64,000 nucleotides of DNA from Pontibacter ruber (lineage in GTDB: Bacteria > Bacteroidota > Bacteroidia > Cytophagales > Hymenobacteraceae): NCBI RefSeq assembly GCF_023630205.1, contig NZ_JALPRR010000004.1:124001-188000 (forward strand), read 5' to 3'. Of this stretch, positions 28,906 to 38,716 are shown one piece after another. The notes beneath the pieces were generated by a model. The model was given only the letters and a program-made list of their open reading frames with translations, did not search any database and had not been told where the DNA came from. The position numbers and the translations under genes were made by a program. Every line of letters starts with the position of its first letter. Positions within the stretch are counted from its first letter, which is position 1.

Positions 28906-30792
28906 TTAGAAATCAGTGTCGAGACCAAAGCGCTGTTTTAAATCGACCAGCACCGGATATTTCTCTGCCAGGTAGTTGAATTTGTCCTGCGAAGTATACA
29001 GCTTCCGTTCATCCTGTATTTCGATTACTTCTGCCTTCAGGCTGATGCTGCGGTTGCCGGTCTCCTGTTTGAGCTCGGCCAGCAGCGACGGACGCAGGCT
29101 GGTGAACTGGTCCAGCATCACGTTATTCTCCAGGTGAAGTATAATCTCGTTCCTTTCGCCGATGTGGTATTGGCGGTTGAGAAGTGTATACTCCATCATG
29201 TTTTCTGCCTTCTTGCGGCGCAGGATTGCGTGCCACACCGTCTTCAGCCGGGTTGCATCCACAGGCACAACAGCGCCATAGTTTGCTTCCTCCTCTTCCT
29301 CAGCTACAGCAGTGGCAGCAGCAGGTGCCACTGCCTGGTTTTGCAGGTCTTTCAGGCTGGGCAGTTTGCTCAGCTTCTTCTGCGGAGGCACCGGTATGGA
29401 AGGGCGCTGCATCTCCGGGGCAGGGGCTGGTGCAGCCTGTGCCTGCACAGGAGCAAGGTGTGCATCCGGTGTTACCTGCTGCGGCCTGGGTGGCTGCTGC
29501 AGACCTTCGGAAGGTATTGTGCCCGGCGCATGCGGCGGCTGCAACCCTGCTGACGGAATGCCTGCCGGGCTTTGCGGTTGCATGGTGGCCGAAGGCACCG
29601 TAGTGGCACCTGGTGTATGGGTAGGGGCTGGTGCCGGCGCCGCTACCTTAGCTTTTTTTGGTACTGCTCCCTGCTCAAAATCCCTGGCAAAGCTCAGGGC
29701 AGCGTTCAGGTGCGCCATCTTCATCAGGCACAACTCCACGTGCAGGCGCTGGTTCTTGCTGCTCTTGTAGTTGGTATCGCAGGTGCTTACCAGGTTCAGG
29801 CCCGACAGCAGAAACGAAACCGAAGCCTTCTGAGACTGCTCTGCATACTTGGCTTTAATGTTGTCGGAAACTTCGAGCAACTGTATGGTCTGCTTGTCTT
29901 TGCAAACCAGCAGGCTGCGGAAATGCTCTGCAATCCCGATCAGGAAGTTGTGGGCATCAAAACCGTTCTTCAGGATTTCATCAAACAGCAGCAGCGAGCC
30001 CGGCAGGTTCTCTTCCAGCAGGTAATCTGTCAGGCGGAAGTAGTAGTCGTAGTCCAGGATGTGCAGGTTCTCGACTGTTGCCTTGTAGGTCACGTTGCTG
30101 CCCGAGAAGGTCACCATCTGGTCGAAGATCGACAGGGCATCGCGCAGGGCACCGTCTGCTTTCTGCGAGATCAGGTGCAGCGCATCGGGCTCGGCCTGTA
30201 TACTCTCTTTTTGCGCAATGTTGCCCAGGTGGCGCACCATGTCCTCGATCCGGATACGGTTGAAGTCGAATATCTGGCAACGCGAAAGTATGGTCGGGAT
30301 GATCTTGTGGCGCTCGGTCGTAGCAAGTATAAAAATGGCATAGGATGGCGGCTCCTCCAGCGTCTTCAGGAACGCATTGAAGGCCTGCGTGGAGAGCATG
30401 TGCACCTCATCTATGATGTAGATTTTATACTTGCCCGTCTGCGGCGCATAACGCACCTGCTCTACCAGGTTCCGGATGTCGTCTACTGAGTTGTTGGAGG
30501 CGGCATCGAGCTCGTGGATGTTGAACGAGCTGCTGGAGTTAAAGCTGCGGCACGATTCGCACTCGTTGCAGGCTTCTACCTCCGGGGTGATGTTCTGGCA
30601 GTTAATGGTCTTTGCCAGGATACGGGCACAGGTGGTCTTGCCCACACCGCGTGGTCCGCAGAAAAGGAACGCCTGCGCCAAATGGTGGCTGCTGATGGCA
30701 TTCTTCAGGGTATTGGTTATATGGTGCTGCCCTACCACGCTGTCGAACGTGGCCGGACGGTATTTACGCGCTGATACTACAAAATTTTCCAT
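28906..30792 (-). CDS. dnaX: DNA polymerase III subunit tau/gamma
   Basis: A 628-residue clamp-loader ATPase that assembles the beta clamp and joins the replicase to the helicase. The start is the ATG giving MENFVVSARKYRPATFDSVVGQ. Walker A GPRGVGKT is near residue 46. A four-Cys zinc module (CQNITPEVEACNECESC) follows, then IIDEVHMLS (Walker B) and ILATTERHKIIPTILSRCQ. After the domain III helices (to about residue 375) comes a Pro/Ala/Gln-rich linker (about 385-495) and a tau-specific C-terminal domain. An in-frame A7 run near codon 380 could yield a shorter gamma form (separate entry). The gene is upstream of the M16 gene, with a promoter between them. Confidence 0.97.
   Translation of the reverse strand: MENFVVSARKYRPATFDSVVGQHHITNTLKNAISSHHLAQAFLFCGPRGVGKTTCARILAKTINCQNITPEVEACNECESCRSFNSSSSFNIHELDAASNNSVDDIRNLVEQVRYAPQTGKYKIYIIDEVHMLSTQAFNAFLKTLEEPPSYAIFILATTERHKIIPTILSRCQIFDFNRIRIEDMVRHLGNIAQKESIQAEPDALHLISQKADGALRDALSIFDQMVTFSGSNVTYKATVENLHILDYDYYFRLTDYLLEENLPGSLLLFDEILKNGFDAHNFLIGIAEHFRSLLVCKDKQTIQLLEVSDNIKAKYAEQSQKASVSFLLSGLNLVSTCDTNYKSSKNQRLHVELCLMKMAHLNAALSFARDFEQGAVPKKAKVAAPAPAPTHTPGATTVPSATMQPQSPAGIPSAGLQPPHAPGTIPSEGLQQPPRPQQVTPDAHLAPVQAQAAPAPAPEMQRPSIPVPPQKKLSKLPSLKDLQNQAVAPAAATAVAEEEEEANYGAVVPVDATRLKTVWHAILRRKKAENMMEYTLLNRQYHIGERNEIILHLENNVMLDQFTSLRPSLLAELKQETGNRSISLKAEVIEIQDERKLYTSQDKFNYLAEKYPVLVDLKQRFGLDTDF
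29620..29672 (-). promoter_or_regulatory. Candidate -1 frameshift signal in dnaX
   Basis: On the minus strand, AGGGAG (29667-29672) lies 7 bases before seven A residues (29653-29659), read in frame as CCA AAA AAA GCT. A slip of -1 gives AAA AAA AGC TAA, a stop at once, producing a protein of about 381 residues that ends after the ATPase core. A GC-rich inverted segment (GGTAG / CTACC with an internal GGCGCC palindrome) begins 5 bases after the run. This is the layout of the E. coli dnaX site. Confidence 0.55.
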
Positions 30793-31207
30793 TACTACAA
30801 AGATAATCAATCTGAAGCTGAGATGGGAGTGCTTTTTATCCAGCAGTTATCCATAAAGTTATCCACGACAGAGGCTGCTGCTGTCTCCTGTTCCCATCCA
30901 TCTTTTTTGTTTATACTGGAAAGATGTTATCACGCTAAAATACAAAAGATGGAAATTTAACAGAAATCTTAAAAATAGAGATAAGTATATGTTTGTTACT
31001 ATTTTATGTTTTTGTACTTGAGGAATGTTTAAAACTGAGGTATAAGGGCTGTAAGGGGCTCATGTATAAGGTATTAACGCCTTATTGGTAATGTTACTTA
31101 TACAATAAATTTTTCCTGTAATATTTTGTATTCTGTAAATATTTTTAGAAGAATTAGCGTATATGCTTCATCACACCTCATACTACAACCTTAAAAAACG
31201 ATCCATC
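30793..31207. other. Divergent intergenic region dnaX / M36 peptidase
   Basis: A 415-base AT-rich spacer without a gene. It should hold both promoters. A small hairpin ATAAGG / CCTTAT (31066-31085) is present. I could not place a convincing promoter box. Confidence 0.5.
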
Positions 31208-34200
31208 ATGAGAAAACCTTTACTGCCTTACCTGCAATTTATGTTGCTGGTAATTTTCCTTTGTGGCAGCTTCGTGTCCCTTGCCCAGGGGCAGCGAAGC
31301 CAGGACAAAAAGCCAATTCCACAGGCTGCGCTCGATCACATCAAAAAGAACAAGCAGCAGCTCGGGTTAGAAGATGAAGACATTGCCGAGCTGGAGCTGA
31401 GCAGCGAGACAGAAAGCCCTAAAAGCGGCATGAAACACCTGTACCTGAAGCAGCTTTACAAAGGCATAGAGATACACGGTGCTTTGACCAACATCAGCCT
31501 GAGCAAGGAGGGCAAGGTTATCGCGATGGGTAACCGGCTGGAGAAGCAGGTGGGTAAAAAAGTAAAGTCTGAGCAGGCCGGCCTGGATGCAGCCGGAGCC
31601 GTAGCAGCGGCGGCCCGACACCTGGGCATCTCCATCAAGGGACCGCTTTCGGTGCAGGAGCGCGCAAGCGGCTTAAACAAAGCCGTAGTTTTCTCAAAAG
31701 GTGGCATCTCGCTGGAGCCTATACCTGCCCGGTTGGTGTACCAGCCGATGGAGGACGGCAGCCTGAGACTTGCCTGGGAGGTATCCATCTACGAACTGGA
31801 TGCGATGAACTGGTGGAACATCCGCCTGGATGCGAGCACCGGCGCCGTGCTGGACAAAGACAACATGGTAGTGCAATGTCAGTTTGAAAACGACGGCCCC
31901 GGCGGCTCTTACCTGCACGACAGCCACAGCCACGCGCTGGCATCGCCGTACGTAGCAGCGCCGCAGGCAGAGGCATCGATGGTTGCTACTAGCAATGCCT
32001 ATAACGTGTTTGCCATGCCGCACGAGAGCCCAAATCATGGTGCACGCTCGCTGTTGAGCACATCTGCTGCAAACCAATTGGCTTCACCAAACGGATGGCA
32101 CATTGAGAGCAGAACACGTGGCAGCAACGTGTTTGCTTACGAAGACCCGGACAACAACAACAATTATCAGCTTAACTACAGCCCGGATGGTGGCGCAGAT
32201 CTGAATTTCGACTTCCCGATCGATTTTACCAAACAGCCGGTTGAGTACAGGGATGCGGCTACTGCCAACCTGTTCTACTGGAACAACATCATCCACGATG
32301 TATGGTACCAGTATGGCTTTGATGAGAAAAGCGGCAGCTTCCAGCTGGACAACTATGGAAAAGGCGGCAAACAATCTGACCCGGTATTGGCAGAAGCGCA
32401 GGATAGCCGTAACATCTTAACTACCCGTAACAACGCGAACTTCGCCACTCCGCGCGACGGATTTGCGCCAAGAATGCAGATGTACCTGTGGAGCGGAATT
32501 CCGGATCAGGATATGTTCCGGATTACTTTGCCAACATCCATTGCCGGTAGTTATCCTGCCGCGCAGGCTTCCTTCGGACCAAGACTAACCTCAACCCCAA
32601 TCACCGGCAAACTGGTGCTGGCTGAAAGTGCGGATGGCTGCAGCGCTCTTACAAATGCCGCTGCAATTGCCGGTAACATTGCCGTACTGTACAGAGGCGG
32701 TTGCGAATTTGGCGTAAAAGTGCTCAATGCCCAGAATGCCGGCGCCATTGCCGTAATCGTGATCAACAACGCGCCTGGCTCCCCTACAACAATGGGAATC
32801 GGTGCTACATCTCCGGATGCCATTAAAATATCTTCTGTTATGATCAGCGATGTGACCGGAGCCAACATCAGAACATTGCTGAATGAAGGTCAGGAAGTTA
32901 CGGTCGCCCTGAAAGATGATGGCTCCGGACCAGAGTTTGACGGCGACCTGGACAACGGCATCATTGTGCACGAATATGGCCATGGTATCTCTAACCGCCT
33001 GACCGGTGGACCTGATGTGACAAACTGCCTTCCTTCTGCCGTGCTGATCAACAATGTGATTGTTTATACCGAGCAGATGGGCGAAGGCTGGAGCGATTGG
33101 TTTGGTTTGATGATGACCATGAAACCGGGCGATACCGGCAGTAAAGTAAGAGGCATCGGTACATACGCTTCCGCGCAGCCTATTACAGGCAGAGGCATCA
33201 GACCGGCGCCATACAGCACCGACTTTGGCGTGAACGGCTATACTTATGCCGCTACCAACAACCCGGCCATCACGGCTCCGCATGGCGTAGGCTTTGTGTG
33301 GTCAACCATGCTTTGGGATATGACCTGGGCCTTTGTTGACAAGTATGGCTTCGATGCAGATCTGTACAACGGCAAAGGGGGCAACAACATGGCCATGCAG
33401 CTGGTAATTGATGGCCTGAAACTGCAGGCCTGCCGCCCAGGCTTTGTAGACGGCCGCGACGCTATCCTGCTAGCCGACCGCCAAAACTACGAAGGAGCTC
33501 ACCAGGAAATGATCTGGAAAGTGTTTGCCAGAAGAGGACTTGGTTTCAGTGCCAAACAAGGATCTAACCTGAGCCGCTTTGACCAGGTAGAGGCATTTGA
33601 CCTGCCGGCAGCTTATGCCTGCACCACGCCGCTTACCGTTACAGCTGTGCCTACTTCTGATGTTTATACAGGTGGCGTTGCCTCTACAGTATACCTGGGG
33701 TATGGTCCGCAGAGCGTGAAGTTACAGGCTGGCGGCGATGCCGACAACGTGTATACCTGGAGCCCGGCAACAGGCCTAAGCACCACTACCGGGGCAGAAA
33801 CGATCTTTACGCCGACAGCAGCAGGTACGTATACTTTCTCGGTAAGAGCGGTGAACGGCGACGGCTGTATCAAAAACAAGTCGATTACGATTACGGTGGT
33901 TGATGTACGTTGCGGCGACAACAAGAAGAAAGACAAAGTGCTGGTGTGCGTAGATGGCGAAACAGAATGCGTAGATCCGAAAGCGGTGCCACAGTTGCTG
34001 ACTGCAGCAAAAGGTAAACTGGGCGATTGCAACCTGGCCATCACATCTACAGCAGCAGCTACGGCTCTGGATGAAACCGTAAGTGCTGAAAAACTGGCGC
34101 TGCGTGCTACGCCTAACCCATTCGGTGCCAGAACAGACATCAGCTTTGTGCTGACACAGGAAGGTAACTACAAACTGGATGTGCTGGATATGAGAGGAGC

Positions 34201-34348
34201 TGTAGTGGCTGTGCTGGCCGAAGGCGCAGGCAGCGCAGGCGAGCAACTTACTTATCAGTTCGAGAGAGGCAAACTGGCCGGTGGTGTGTACATCGCCAGA
34301 CTGGTTACCGATAAGGAAGTAACCTTTATCCGGGTTGTAATGCGCTAA
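31208..34348 (+). CDS. Secreted M36 metallopeptidase (fungalysin family) with PA and T9SS sorting domains
   Basis: A 1046-residue secreted protease. The signal peptide is MRKPLLPYLQFMLLVIFLCG and the start is the ATG just before it. An FTP-type propeptide occupies about residues 25-220. The catalytic M36 domain has the zinc motif HEYGH (GIIVHEYGHGISNRL, near residue 590) and the third ligand in TEQMGEGWSDWFGLMM. A PA domain is inserted before it (ADGCSALTNAAAIAGNIAVLYRGGCEFG region, about 480-565). After it come a PKD/Ig-like module (TYTFSVRAVNGDGC) and a C-terminal type A T9SS signal (ATPNPFGARTDISF to GVYIARLVTDKEVTFIRVV). It probably degrades extracellular protein for nutrition. Confidence 0.95.
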   Translation: MRKPLLPYLQFMLLVIFLCGSFVSLAQGQRSQDKKPIPQAALDHIKKNKQQLGLEDEDIAELELSSETESPKSGMKHLYLKQLYKGIEIHGALTNISLSKEGKVIAMGNRLEKQVGKKVKSEQAGLDAAGAVAAAARHLGISIKGPLSVQERASGLNKAVVFSKGGISLEPIPARLVYQPMEDGSLRLAWEVSIYELDAMNWWNIRLDASTGAVLDKDNMVVQCQFENDGPGGSYLHDSHSHALASPYVAAPQAEASMVATSNAYNVFAMPHESPNHGARSLLSTSAANQLASPNGWHIESRTRGSNVFAYEDPDNNNNYQLNYSPDGGADLNFDFPIDFTKQPVEYRDAATANLFYWNNIIHDVWYQYGFDEKSGSFQLDNYGKGGKQSDPVLAEAQDSRNILTTRNNANFATPRDGFAPRMQMYLWSGIPDQDMFRITLPTSIAGSYPAAQASFGPRLTSTPITGKLVLAESADGCSALTNAAAIAGNIAVLYRGGCEFGVKVLNAQNAGAIAVIVINNAPGSPTTMGIGATSPDAIKISSVMISDVTGANIRTLLNEGQEVTVALKDDGSGPEFDGDLDNGIIVHEYGHGISNRLTGGPDVTNCLPSAVLINNVIVYTEQMGEGWSDWFGLMMTMKPGDTGSKVRGIGTYASAQPITGRGIRPAPYSTDFGVNGYTYAATNNPAITAPHGVGFVWSTMLWDMTWAFVDKYGFDADLYNGKGGNNMAMQLVIDGLKLQACRPGFVDGRDAILLADRQNYEGAHQEMIWKVFARRGLGFSAKQGSNLSRFDQVEAFDLPAAYACTTPLTVTAVPTSDVYTGGVASTVYLGYGPQSVKLQAGGDADNVYTWSPATGLSTTTGAETIFTPTAAGTYTFSVRAVNGDGCIKNKSITITVVDVRCGDNKKKDKVLVCVDGETECVDPKAVPQLLTAAKGKLGDCNLAITSTAAATALDETVSAEKLALRATPNPFGARTDISFVLTQEGNYKLDVLDMRGAVVAVLAEGAGSAGEQLTYQFERGKLAGGVYIARLVTDKEVTFIRVVMR

Positions 34349-34369
34349 TAGCGGATAGGTAGTCTTTAT

Positions 34370-34415
34370 AAAACAACAAAGGCCTGTGATTTGTATCACC
34401 GGCCTTTGTTGTTTT
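34370..34415. terminator. Bidirectional terminator
   Basis: 15-base arms AAAACAACAAAGGCC / GGCCTTTGTTGTTTT with an inner GTGAT / ATCAC stem, between the convergent M36 and cfa genes. Confidence 0.9.
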
Positions 34416-34447
34416 ATACTTGTTTGTGTCAAGATTCCTGAGTCCTG

Positions 34448-35569
34448 TTATCGTATCGCCTCGTAACCACCTAAGATGCCCGTCTTGGAGAACACGATCT
34501 GCCAAACCTGGTTTGTGCGGGAGCGGAACGAACCGGCACTGGAGAGCAGGTAATACTTCCACATCCGGTAAAAACGCTTACCATACTCTTCCTGTAGCTG
34601 TATCCAGTTCTGATCAAAATTCCGGAACCAGGCCATCAGGGTCGGGTCGTAGTACTGTCCAAAGTTATGCCAGTCTTCTACCACAAAGAGCTTTTCTGTA
34701 GCTGCTCCGAGCTGCTTTATGGAAGGCAGTAACGAGTTAGGAAAGATGTAGGTGTTGGTGAAAGGATCGGAAGAAGTTCTGGAGAAAGGCCCTCCGATGG
34801 TGTGCAGCAGGAACAGTCCATTGTTTTTCAGGCAACGGGCGACTGTTTGCATGTAAGTGCGATAGTTGCGATAGCCTACGTGTTCGAACATCCCCACCGA
34901 TACCACATGGTTAAACTGCTCCCGCACATCACGGTAGTCCTGCAGCCGGAGCTCTACGGGTAACCCTTTGCATAACTCACGACCAAGTTCCAGTTGCTGG
35001 CGCGAAACGGTTAAACCTACTACCTCTGCGCCATACTTTTCGGCAGCATACCTGGCAAAGCTCCCCCAGCCGCAACCAATGTCGAGCACCCGCTGGCCTG
35101 GCTGCAGGCGTATTTTGCGGCAGATCAGATCCAATTTGTTTTCCTGTGCCTGGTCCAGGTTATCAGCATTTTTCCAGTAGCCGCAGCTGTAGGTCATGCG
35201 CTTGTCGAGCATGAGTTGGTATAGTTTATTGCCGATGTCGTAGTGTCGTTGGGCGCTTCGGGCTGCATTGCCTTTTGCCTGCATGTTCAGCACTTTTGCC
35301 AGCAGCATAACCAGAAAGGATTTCCAGCCCAGCCTGGCGTGCTTGTAGAGGTCTGCATGAAGCACCCGGAAAACAAACTCATCTATCCGTTCGCAGTCCC
35401 ACCAGCCATCCATGTAGGATTCGCCCAAGCCCAGCGTGCCCTCGGAAAGTACACGACCAAAGAAACGATCATCGTATACCTGCAGGTCCCACTGATCAGG
35501 ACCATTGATTTCTACATCTGCTAAGGACAGAAGCTCTGTTAATTGACGCCGTACATGGTCCGTATTCAT
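34448..35569 (-). CDS. cfa: Cyclopropane-fatty-acyl-phospholipid synthase
   Basis: A 373-residue SAM-dependent methyltransferase that adds a methylene group across double bonds of membrane lipids, usually in stationary phase or under acid stress. The N-terminal domain contains GTLGLGESYMDGWWDC. The catalytic domain starts near residue 108 (AQRHYDIGNKLYQLMLDKRMTYSCGYW), with the SAM-binding VLDIGCGWGSFARYAA near residue 165, VGMFEHVGYRNY and LHTIGGP. The C-terminal part (WHNFGQYYDPTLMAWFRNF, YKRMWKYYLL-type) matches E. coli Cfa. Length is normal. It is transcribed alone toward the shared terminator. Confidence 0.95.
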   Translation of the reverse strand: MNTDHVRRQLTELLSLADVEINGPDQWDLQVYDDRFFGRVLSEGTLGLGESYMDGWWDCERIDEFVFRVLHADLYKHARLGWKSFLVMLLAKVLNMQAKGNAARSAQRHYDIGNKLYQLMLDKRMTYSCGYWKNADNLDQAQENKLDLICRKIRLQPGQRVLDIGCGWGSFARYAAEKYGAEVVGLTVSRQQLELGRELCKGLPVELRLQDYRDVREQFNHVVSVGMFEHVGYRNYRTYMQTVARCLKNNGLFLLHTIGGPFSRTSSDPFTNTYIFPNSLLPSIKQLGAATEKLFVVEDWHNFGQYYDPTLMAWFRNFDQNWIQLQEEYGKRFYRMWKYYLLSSAGSFRSRTNQVWQIVFSKTGILGGYEAIR

Positions 35570-35710
35570 TGCTTTAAGGAATAATTGCTTTGGTATTATT
35601 CCATGAATACATTAACGATGATCTGTATGCTTTGTTAAAGTTTAGCCAGGATGGTAAGATCAACGTCTGAGTCAGAAAGGTAAAGAGAAGTATGGCATAC
35701 TATACCGGAC

Positions 35711-37057
35711 TTAAAACAGCAGCTTGAACACACTGCCTTCACCCTCCTTTGATTCTACCTGTATACTTCCCTTGTGCAGTAGCATGATGTGCTTGGCCAG
35801 GCTGAGGCCAATGCCCGAGCCGTCTTTATGAGAGGTGAAAAAAGGGATGAAGATACTTTCCAGCAGCTCTTCCGGTATGCCGGTGCCATTGTCCTGCACT
35901 TCGATCAGAACTTTGCCGTTTTCCTGACGGCCGGCGCTCAGCCAGATGTGTGGTTCTGGTCGGTCTTTCACGGCACGCGCAGCGTTCAGGATCAGGTTGA
36001 TAAGCACCTGCTCGAGCAGGTTCACATCGCCGTTCAGGGTAAGGTCAGGGGTAGATACTTCGCAGGTCAGGTTTATACTTTGCGCGTCCAGTTGCGGGCG
36101 CATCAGCGAGTTTATACTTCCGAACAGCTCCTGCACGTAAATGGTGGTGAACAGGATGTTTTGCGACTTGTTCAGGTTGCGGTAAAAATGGGCAAAGAGC
36201 AGCAAACCCTCGCTACGTTTCTGGATAATGGAAATGCCTTCTTCGGTGTCCTGCAGCAGCTCGTTATACTCCGGCGCTACATTTCTCTCCCGCTCCGCCC
36301 GCAGGTGGCGACCCAGCGAGTCGGCCAGCGAGGCAATGGGAGCCACCGAGTTCATGATCTCATGCGTCATCACGCGCAGCAGTTTTTGCCAGGCTTCGGT
36401 CTCGGTTTCATCCACAGCCGAGCTCACATTCTTGATCGCTACCAGCTTCAGTTTGCGGTCCTGCATGGTAAAGTATACCGCCGATAACAGGAGCTGCGTA
36501 GTACCATCCGGCAGCTTCATCTTGAGCAGTTTATTCTCGTGCGGTTTTAGCTCAAGTATGGCCTTGTATAAAATCGGGTATCGCCTCTCCAGTCCTGCCA
36601 GGCTCCTGAGGTGTGGTATACTGAATATCTTCTTGAAAGCATCGTTCACCCACTCTACTTCTTCTGCTTCATCAAAGGCTATGATGCCGGTGTCGATCAA
36701 CTGCAGGATGGTTTGCATGTATTGCAGCTGCGCCTGCTTCTCTGTTTCCAGCTGCTTGAAAGTATAGCTGATCTGGTTAAAGGCATGGTGCAGGTGCTTT
36801 AAAGAGTGGTTGGTTGGGTTCTCGTTAAAGTGCTGAGTAAAATCACGCTGCTTTACAGCCTCCAGGAACTTGGCCATTTCGTAGTTGCCGCGCGTGACGT
36901 AGCGGGCCAATTCCCACACCTGCGCCAACATAATAAGTATACCAGAAGTAACCTGCAGCCAGGTGAACTGCACCAGGTAGTGCAGCGTCAGGTACATCAT
37001 CCCCAGCAGCAGGATGAATCGGATCAGCAGGCCGGTTTCGAGGCGCTTAAATATCAT
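35711..37057 (-). CDS. NtrY-like sensor histidine kinase
   Basis: A 448-residue inner-membrane kinase. Two hydrophobic segments lie in the first 55 residues (LIRFILLLGMMYLTLHYLVQF and VTSGILIMLAQVW). A linker and PAS-like domain follow (about 105-215, with IDTGIIAFDEAEEVEWVNDAFKKIF). The phosphorylated His lies in RVMTHEIMNSVAPIASLADSL near residue 235, an H-box typical of the NtrY-like group. The ATPase domain has LINLILNAARA (N-box), VQDNGTGIPEE and SHKDGSGIGLSLAKHIM (G-boxes). Its start overlaps the end of the response regulator gene by 11 bases, so the two are translationally coupled and probably partners. Confidence 0.93.
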   Translation of the reverse strand: MIFKRLETGLLIRFILLLGMMYLTLHYLVQFTWLQVTSGILIMLAQVWELARYVTRGNYEMAKFLEAVKQRDFTQHFNENPTNHSLKHLHHAFNQISYTFKQLETEKQAQLQYMQTILQLIDTGIIAFDEAEEVEWVNDAFKKIFSIPHLRSLAGLERRYPILYKAILELKPHENKLLKMKLPDGTTQLLLSAVYFTMQDRKLKLVAIKNVSSAVDETETEAWQKLLRVMTHEIMNSVAPIASLADSLGRHLRAERERNVAPEYNELLQDTEEGISIIQKRSEGLLLFAHFYRNLNKSQNILFTTIYVQELFGSINSLMRPQLDAQSINLTCEVSTPDLTLNGDVNLLEQVLINLILNAARAVKDRPEPHIWLSAGRQENGKVLIEVQDNGTGIPEELLESIFIPFFTSHKDGSGIGLSLAKHIMLLHKGSIQVESKEGEGSVFKLLF

Positions 37058-38426
37058 ACTTGTTCAGGCGGCGGTAAAGGGCGGTGCGGGTAAGGCCTAG
37101 CTCCCGGGCAGCTTTCGAAATATTGCCTTTGTTCTTCTCGATCACTCGCCGGATGGTTTCACGTTCTATTTCGCTCAAAGGCATACTTGTATCTGGGTCA
37201 GCAGAAAAAACAGGCGCGGCTTGCTGTGGCGTAGCCGCCATTTCCATGGGCGAGAAGCTGAAATCCTGCGGCTGCAGTACGTTGCCTTCTGCCATGATGA
37301 TGGCCCGCTCTACGGCGTGCTGCAGTTCCCGGATGTTGCCCGGCCAGCTGTGCTGCTGCAGCTTACGGAGGGTAGCGTCGGCAAACTCGGGCGCCATTTT
37401 GTGGTTCTTCTGCGCATAATAGGCGGCAAAGTGGCGGGCCAGCAGCAGCACGTCGTCGCCGCGCTCGCGCAGGGGCGGCAGCGTGATTTCGACGGTATTG
37501 ATGCGGTAGATCAAATCTTTGCGGAACAGGTTTTGGGCGGCCAGCTGGTAAATAGGGGCGTTGGTAGCCGATACCAGCCGGATATCTACCGGAACCGGCT
37601 GGTGCGAACCCAGCGGTACCACCTGCCGGTTTTGCAGCACGGTCAGCAGCTTGGCCTGCATGGGCAGCGAAATGTTGCCAATCTCGTCTAAAAACAAAGT
37701 ACCCTCGTTTGCTGCCTCAAAGCGCCCCATACGATCCTCCTTAGCATCGGTAAAAGCCCCGCGTTTATAGCCGAACAGCTCGCTTTCGAAAAGGGAGTCA
37801 GTGAGGGCACCCAGGTCTACGCTTACAAAAGGCTTGCTTGCCCGGAACGACTTCTGGTGCAGAGCCCGCGCCACCAGCTCTTTGCCCGTGCCGTTCTCGC
37901 CAAGTATAAGCACATTGGCCTCGGTGGGTGCAATCTTTTCGATCTTGTATAATACTTCCTGTATGGCCTCTGATTCGCCCAGTATAGGCGAGCTTTCTGT
38001 AGTACTTGCTTTCGCGCTACCACCTCTTTTCGTGCTTCTGGCCTGAAGGGCGTTGTGCAGCATTTCCAGCAGTTTGTCGTTGTGCCAGGGCTTTACGATG
38101 AAATCATACGCGCCGTACTTCAGCGATTTTACAGCCAGCTCCACATCGCCGTAGGCCGTGATCAGGATAACGGTAGCCTCTTTGTCTCTTTCCAGGATCT
38201 GGCTGAGCCAGAACAAACCTTCGTTGCCGGTGTGCAGGGCGCTCTTGAAGTTCATGTCCAGGAAGATCACATCAAAGCGTTCCCGGGAAAGCAGCGACAA
38301 GAGGTTCTCCGGGTTCTTTTCAGTAACTACTTCTTTTACTTCTGTTTTGAGCAGCATTTTCATGGCGAACAGAACATCTGTTTCGTCATCCACTACCAAT
38401 ACTCTGGCATTTTTCCCAGTAGCCAT
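37047..38426 (-). CDS. Sigma-54-dependent response regulator (NtrC family)
   Basis: A 459-residue transcription activator. The receiver domain (about 8-125) has VLVVDDETD acidic residues, the phospho-acceptor Asp in VIFLDMNF and Lys in FIVKPW. The AAA+ domain has Walker A GENGTGKE near residue 170, the sigma-54 loop as GAFTDAKEDR (the classical GAFTGA with Asp for Gly), and GTLFLDEIGNISLPMQAKLL. The C-terminal Fis-type helix-turn-helix ends NISKAARELGLTRTALYRRLNKYDI. The ATG giving MATGKNARV is preferred over a GTG two codons earlier. It is divergent from the ABC permease operon, whose upstream region has a sigma-54-like promoter, so that operon is its likely target. Confidence 0.94.
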   Translation of the reverse strand: MATGKNARVLVVDDETDVLFAMKMLLKTEVKEVVTEKNPENLLSLLSRERFDVIFLDMNFKSALHTGNEGLFWLSQILERDKEATVILITAYGDVELAVKSLKYGAYDFIVKPWHNDKLLEMLHNALQARSTKRGGSAKASTTESSPILGESEAIQEVLYKIEKIAPTEANVLILGENGTGKELVARALHQKSFRASKPFVSVDLGALTDSLFESELFGYKRGAFTDAKEDRMGRFEAANEGTLFLDEIGNISLPMQAKLLTVLQNRQVVPLGSHQPVPVDIRLVSATNAPIYQLAAQNLFRKDLIYRINTVEITLPPLRERGDDVLLLARHFAAYYAQKNHKMAPEFADATLRKLQQHSWPGNIRELQHAVERAIIMAEGNVLQPQDFSFSPMEMAATPQQAAPVFSADPDTSMPLSEIERETIRRVIEKNKGNISKAARELGLTRTALYRRLNKYDI

Positions 38427-38619
38427 ACGCACGAAATTTAGATTGGAGGCACCAATATAAGCAGGAATCAGGAAATCCGGTGCAGTTCTGCTTAATTTTG
38501 ATATACCCGTCAGCGTGTGTTACAGAAGCGCACAGGTGTCCTTCTGAAATGTGTATCGAAAGCGTACAGGTTTGGCAGGTATAGTTTGTAAACCAGCTGA
38601 AATAAAAGGATTTATACTT

Positions 38620-38636
38620 CTGGCACGCAGATTTCT
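38620..38636 (+). promoter_or_regulatory. Candidate sigma-54 (-24/-12) promoter
   Basis: CTGGCACGCAGATTTCT matches the -24 TGGCACG element exactly and the -12 element TTGCW as TTTCT, with the correct GG to C spacing. The weak point is T for G in the -12 dinucleotide. Transcription would start near 38647, about 70 bases before the ABC permease ATG. A sigma-54 activator gene is directly divergent. Confidence 0.5.
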
Positions 38637-38716
38637 TATAGAATAGACAGAACAGGCACCGGTACCCGCCAGCCTGATCAGAAAAAATAGACAACCGCTG
38701 CTAACTGCATAAAACT

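Noticed and set aside
29572..30489. Open frame of 305 codons opposite dnaX
   Set aside because: Antisense shadow of dnaX; no recognisable motif.
38566..38584. Second sigma-54-like site TTGGCAGG upstream of the ABC permease
   Set aside because: The -12 element is absent at the required distance.
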